Below, in pieces: positions 8,381 through 10,812 of a DNA stretch of 10,812 bases. Made by a program: the position numbers and the translations under genes. Every line of letters starts with the position of its first letter. The first letter of the stretch is position 1. A model generated the notes under the pieces. That model did not search any database and had not been told where the DNA came from. It saw only the letters and a program-made list of their open reading frames with translations. The stretch covers positions 1-10,812 of the forward strand of contig JANSLP010000575.1 of the NCBI GenBank assembly GCA_029298735.1, given 5' to 3'. Source of the DNA: Ophiostoma sp. CBS 140.51. Lineage: Eukaryota > Ascomycota > Sordariomycetes > Ophiostomatales > Ophiostomataceae.

Positions 8381-8675
8381 TGATTTTCTTCGCTGTTTGA
8401 TGTCTTCTGTGTGTTTTCAATCGTTTCATTTCAGGCGGTTGGTTGCTTTAACAAAAGAAAAGGGAAAAGCGCCAGAGGGGCGCACGCTAGTGCTGAGAAG
8501 CCGTTGGAAATGACGGGCCGGGGTCGGGTCGTGCAAAACGGCGCTGATGGGATTTCAACACCCTCGAAAGTGTGGCTATCAAGTGGGTCACAATACATCT
8601 ACCATGTGGTGGAGTTGTCCTAGTACGGAGGGACACATCACCGTTAAGGTGGTTCGCAGCGAACGACGGAAACGC

Positions 8676-8850
8676 TTTTTATTATTATTCTATTATACCA
8701 GCTAAAGTCACTACTTAGTACTAAGGATACAAATTTTTTTAGACGGAAGCCAAAAAAGTAATTGTCGCAGGCGGTATAGGCCGACGGCTCATATAAAAAA
8801 TGTAATATACTGTGAGTGCCAAATAAGAGTATAACTCCTATTTTAAAAAG
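8676..8850. other. AT-rich island
   Basis: Runs of A and T, such as ttattattattc near 8679 and the A run near 8795, stand out against the balanced flanks. It contains a 12-bp palindrome CTTAGTACTAAG at 8714-8725. I find no terminal inverted repeats, LTR ends or target duplications. It may be a decayed repeat or simply AT-rich promoter DNA. Confidence 0.4.
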
Positions 8851-9340
8851 CATACAACGGGCCGTTGATTTGGAAGGTATGGATGCCACGAATCTCATCA
8901 TGGTGAGACTCGCAGGTACTGCCGTGTTAGAGCCGCTGTCCGTTGATGAATCTTATTACCGTGCAAGAACATTAAGTACATGTCCAGCGTGTACGTACAA
9001 ATACTAGCAGGGTCCTTTCTGATAGGCGACGTATATGTCGTACCACGGTACGCAGTACGTCGTAAACAGAGTATCAAGAGGGTTCCCACTCACAATGCTT
9101 GCCTGTCGAGTTTGTGTCATATTGCTGGACCGTTCACCATGTGTGTGGCTGACGAATGGCGCCACAATAGGCCCCATAATACTGTAGTGGGCAAGAATCC
9201 CTTAGTCAGCAGTACATTGGCGTATCGATTCGTGCCCCGCTCCCAAGGTCACGAACGACAAAATCGAGACAGACTTTGTTTTGACCACACAGCCCGTTGT
9301 CTTGATAACCAGGCGGGAAGTCGTGCGATAATCTGCCACA

Positions 9341-10360
9341 ATGGATGACTTTGTGAGCGAAACAGATAGCGAGTACACGAGCTACTGGCGAGACTGGGTT
9401 CGTGATTCCATTGACATTCTCATATGCTTGTGCTGCGTTCTGCGCTCCAACCCCCCAACTTCTCCCGCTTCCTCGCGAACGCTTTCCTGGAGCTTGGGCA
9501 CTGCATTGCGTCAACTTTGCCTTCTTTTGCTAACTGGGCCCCTAGTTTATCTCGTCTCGGGGTAACGAATATTTCTGCGAGATTGACGAGGACTACCTCA
9601 CGGACCGCTTCAACTTGACCGGCTTGAACACGGAAGTGCAGTACTACCAATATGCGCTCGACCTCGTCACCGACGTTTTCGACCTCGACTGTGACGATGA
9701 GATGCGCGAAACGATCGAGAAGTCCGCACGGCATCTATATGGCCTTGTCCATGCGCGTTATGTCGTGACAACCCGGGGACTTGCTAAAATGGTACGTCTT
9801 CTCGGCTGCTTGCCCGCCCCTGTGTTTCCATACTTACCATCTTTCTCTTTCCTTGCTTTCTTTGCCAATCACAGCTGGAAAAATACAAAAAATCAGATTT
9901 CGGAAAGTGCCCGCGTGTCAACTGCCACTCCCACCCACTTCTCCCCATGGGCCTCTCTGACATCCCAAATGTGCGGCCTGTAAAGTTGTACTGCGCTCGG
10001 TGTGAAGACATATACAACCCAAAGTCAACGCGCCACGCAGTTATTGACGGCGCGTATTTCGGAACCTCCTTTCACAACATTCTCTTTCAGGTCTACCCTG
10101 CCCTGATCCCCCCCAAGACCGCCGAAAGGTATATACCACGTGTGTATGGCTTTAAGGTGCATGCTTCTGCTGCACTCATCCGGTGGCAAAACACAAAGCG
10201 GGACGACATGAGGCGTAGACTTCGACGACAAGAAATTGAGAGTGGCTTCAAGGATGGCGAGGATGAGGATATTGAGGATGAGGAGGAAGATGAGGATGAG
10301 GATCAGCTGCATGATAGTCAAGACCATCATGTATCTAACGGCGGTATCATGGCAATATAA
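9341..10360 (+). CDS. ckb1: Casein kinase II regulatory (beta) subunit
   Basis: This is the non-catalytic beta subunit of protein kinase CK2, which dimerises through a zinc ribbon and sets the stability and substrate choice of the alpha-beta tetramer in nucleus and cytoplasm. The exons are 9341-9397, 9546-9791 and 9875-10360, giving 262 aa. The N-terminus MDDFVSETDSEYTSYWRDW holds Ser and Thr in acidic context, like the autophosphorylation region of the family. Residues 20-101 include RGNEYFCEID, LTDRFNLTGL and YGLVHARYVVTTRGLAKM. The zinc ligands are C113, C118, C141 and C144 (CPRVNC and CARC). DGAYFGTSF and PRVYGFKVH follow. The tail at 228-245 is almost all Asp and Glu, typical of fungal beta subunits. 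The start has a good context (cacaATGG). The sequence is closer to the filamentous-fungal ckb-1 form and yeast CKB2 than to CKB1, so the symbol is approximate. Confidence 0.95.
9398..9545 (+). other. Intron 1 of the CK2-beta gene (148 nt)
   Basis: The donor is GTTCGT, weak after the GT, and the acceptor CCCTAG ends at 9545 with GCTAAC at 9529-9534 as branch site. It is phase 0 and joins YWRDW to FISSRGNEYFC, matching the conserved family sequence. Retention keeps an open frame to a stop at 9563-9565. Confidence 0.9.
9792..9874 (+). other. Intron 2 of the CK2-beta gene (83 nt)
   Basis: The donor is GTACGT at 9792 and the acceptor TCACAG ends at 9874, after a pyrimidine-rich stretch. It is phase 0 and joins RGLAKM to LEKYKKSDFG, matching the family. 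Confidence 0.93.
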
Positions 10361-10812
10361 CGGGGCGCGTTTAGAACCGTGGGCTGTTTTATTCACTAGT
10401 TATGGTTGCTTTCACGCGCGCGTCACTCGGGGGTATTGGGCGTATGGCTGTATTTTGGGAATCGTTCGATTGGTCTTCTTTGGTTCTAATTTTTTATTGC
10501 GCTACAGCTTTAACCTTTTCATTGTCTCACTGCGTCTATTCTTATGATCGACGCATGAGTTTCTATTATATCTTGCACCGGCAGTTTGATTAGAATTGTG
10601 AATCTCACATACGACCGGGGACTGAATGTGTTATCTTCCAGTATCTGAAAGCCTGGCAGGGACTTCACGGAAGGTGATTTTTCATCCTTGTGTTAATGTG
10701 CAGGTAATGATACAAAACGATTTATGGTGGATAAATAAAGAATGACAAAAACAGGGCTAGTGGCATCGCAATAACATCTAGGCCATATCTTCTAAGTTGG
10801 CATCAATACTAT
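10361..10812. other. 3' flank of the CK2-beta gene
   Basis: No protein gene is supported here; the open frames are short and unlike any family I know. The 3' untranslated region of the CK2-beta transcript should occupy its left part. Confidence 0.5.
10734..10739 (+). terminator. Possible poly(A) signal of the CK2-beta gene
   Basis: An exact AATAAA lies in an A-rich stretch about 375 nt past the stop. This is a plausible but unproven 3' end signal. Confidence 0.4.

Larger units (their letters stand above)
7194..9340. other. Divergent intergenic region between the zinc-finger and CK2-beta genes
   Basis: No convincing gene lies in these 2147 bp. The promoters and 5' leaders of both flanking genes must be here. 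Visible structure includes a pyrimidine-rich tract on the minus strand near 7261-7294, and three inverted repeats at 7361-7393, 7586-7616 and 8194-8215. There are short tandem repeats at 7727-7752, 8318-8336 and 8365-8380, and an AT-rich island at about 8676-8850. Most open frames here begin at non-ATG codons or are short. One ATG frame (8980-9348) overlaps the CK2-beta start and is treated as a finding. Confidence 0.6.

Noticed and set aside
8619..8634. Resemblance of CCTAGTACGGAGGGAC to the sarcin-ricin loop of large-subunit rRNA
   Set aside because: The universally conserved AGTACGAGAGGA core is broken and the flanks do not match rRNA, so it is taken as chance.
8572..8680. Possible tRNA or SINE (A-box-like and GGTTCG B-box-like strings before a T run)
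   Set aside because: The spacing is wrong, the T-arm does not pair (AGGTG against CGAAC) and no cloverleaf can be drawn.
8621..9080. MITE or Tc1/mariner-type element beginning at tagtacggagggac
   Set aside because: I looked for the reverse complement of this end downstream and found none, and there is no clear target duplication.
8980..9348. A 122-aa protein gene
   Set aside because: It has an ATG but no recognisable features, overlaps the CK2-beta start and lies in presumed promoter or leader DNA. It is kept only as a possible upstream frame.

Overview
The window looks like nuclear DNA of a filamentous ascomycete (Pezizomycotina). Three protein-coding genes can be read. Two of them have short GT-AG introns of 83-148 nt, several with fungal-type branch sites (ctaac). 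All three proteins resemble fungal families that I recognise from memory; no database search was possible.

Layout: (1) Positions 1-474 hold an AT-rich segment and a decayed Ty3/Gypsy-like integrase fragment. (2) 979-2313 (+) is an intronless ethanolamine kinase of the EKI1/ETNK type, 444 aa. (3) 2314-3034 is a non-coding stretch between convergent genes, with an 18-bp perfect palindrome. (4) 7193-3035 (-) is, in my reading, one five-exon gene for a 1256-aa multi-zinc-finger protein. It appears as two or three separate open frames, but all four junctions join in phase, and they rebuild a Zn-cluster-like cysteine motif that no single open frame contains. (5) 7194-9340 is a 2.1-kb region between divergent genes. 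It has inverted repeats, short tandem repeats and an AT-rich island, and I see no convincing gene in it. (6) 9341-10360 (+) is a three-exon casein kinase II regulatory (beta) subunit, 262 aa, with an acidic tail. (7) 10361-10812 is its 3' flank.

The genes are not an evident pathway. The kinase makes phosphoethanolamine for the CDP-ethanolamine branch of phospholipid synthesis, the beta subunit belongs to the CK2 holoenzyme, and the zinc-finger protein is a likely nuclear regulator of unknown target. The zinc-finger gene and the CK2 beta gene are divergent and share one upstream region. The most useful result is the reassembled zinc-finger gene with its unusual cysteine spacing. I found no convincing new multi-gene system.
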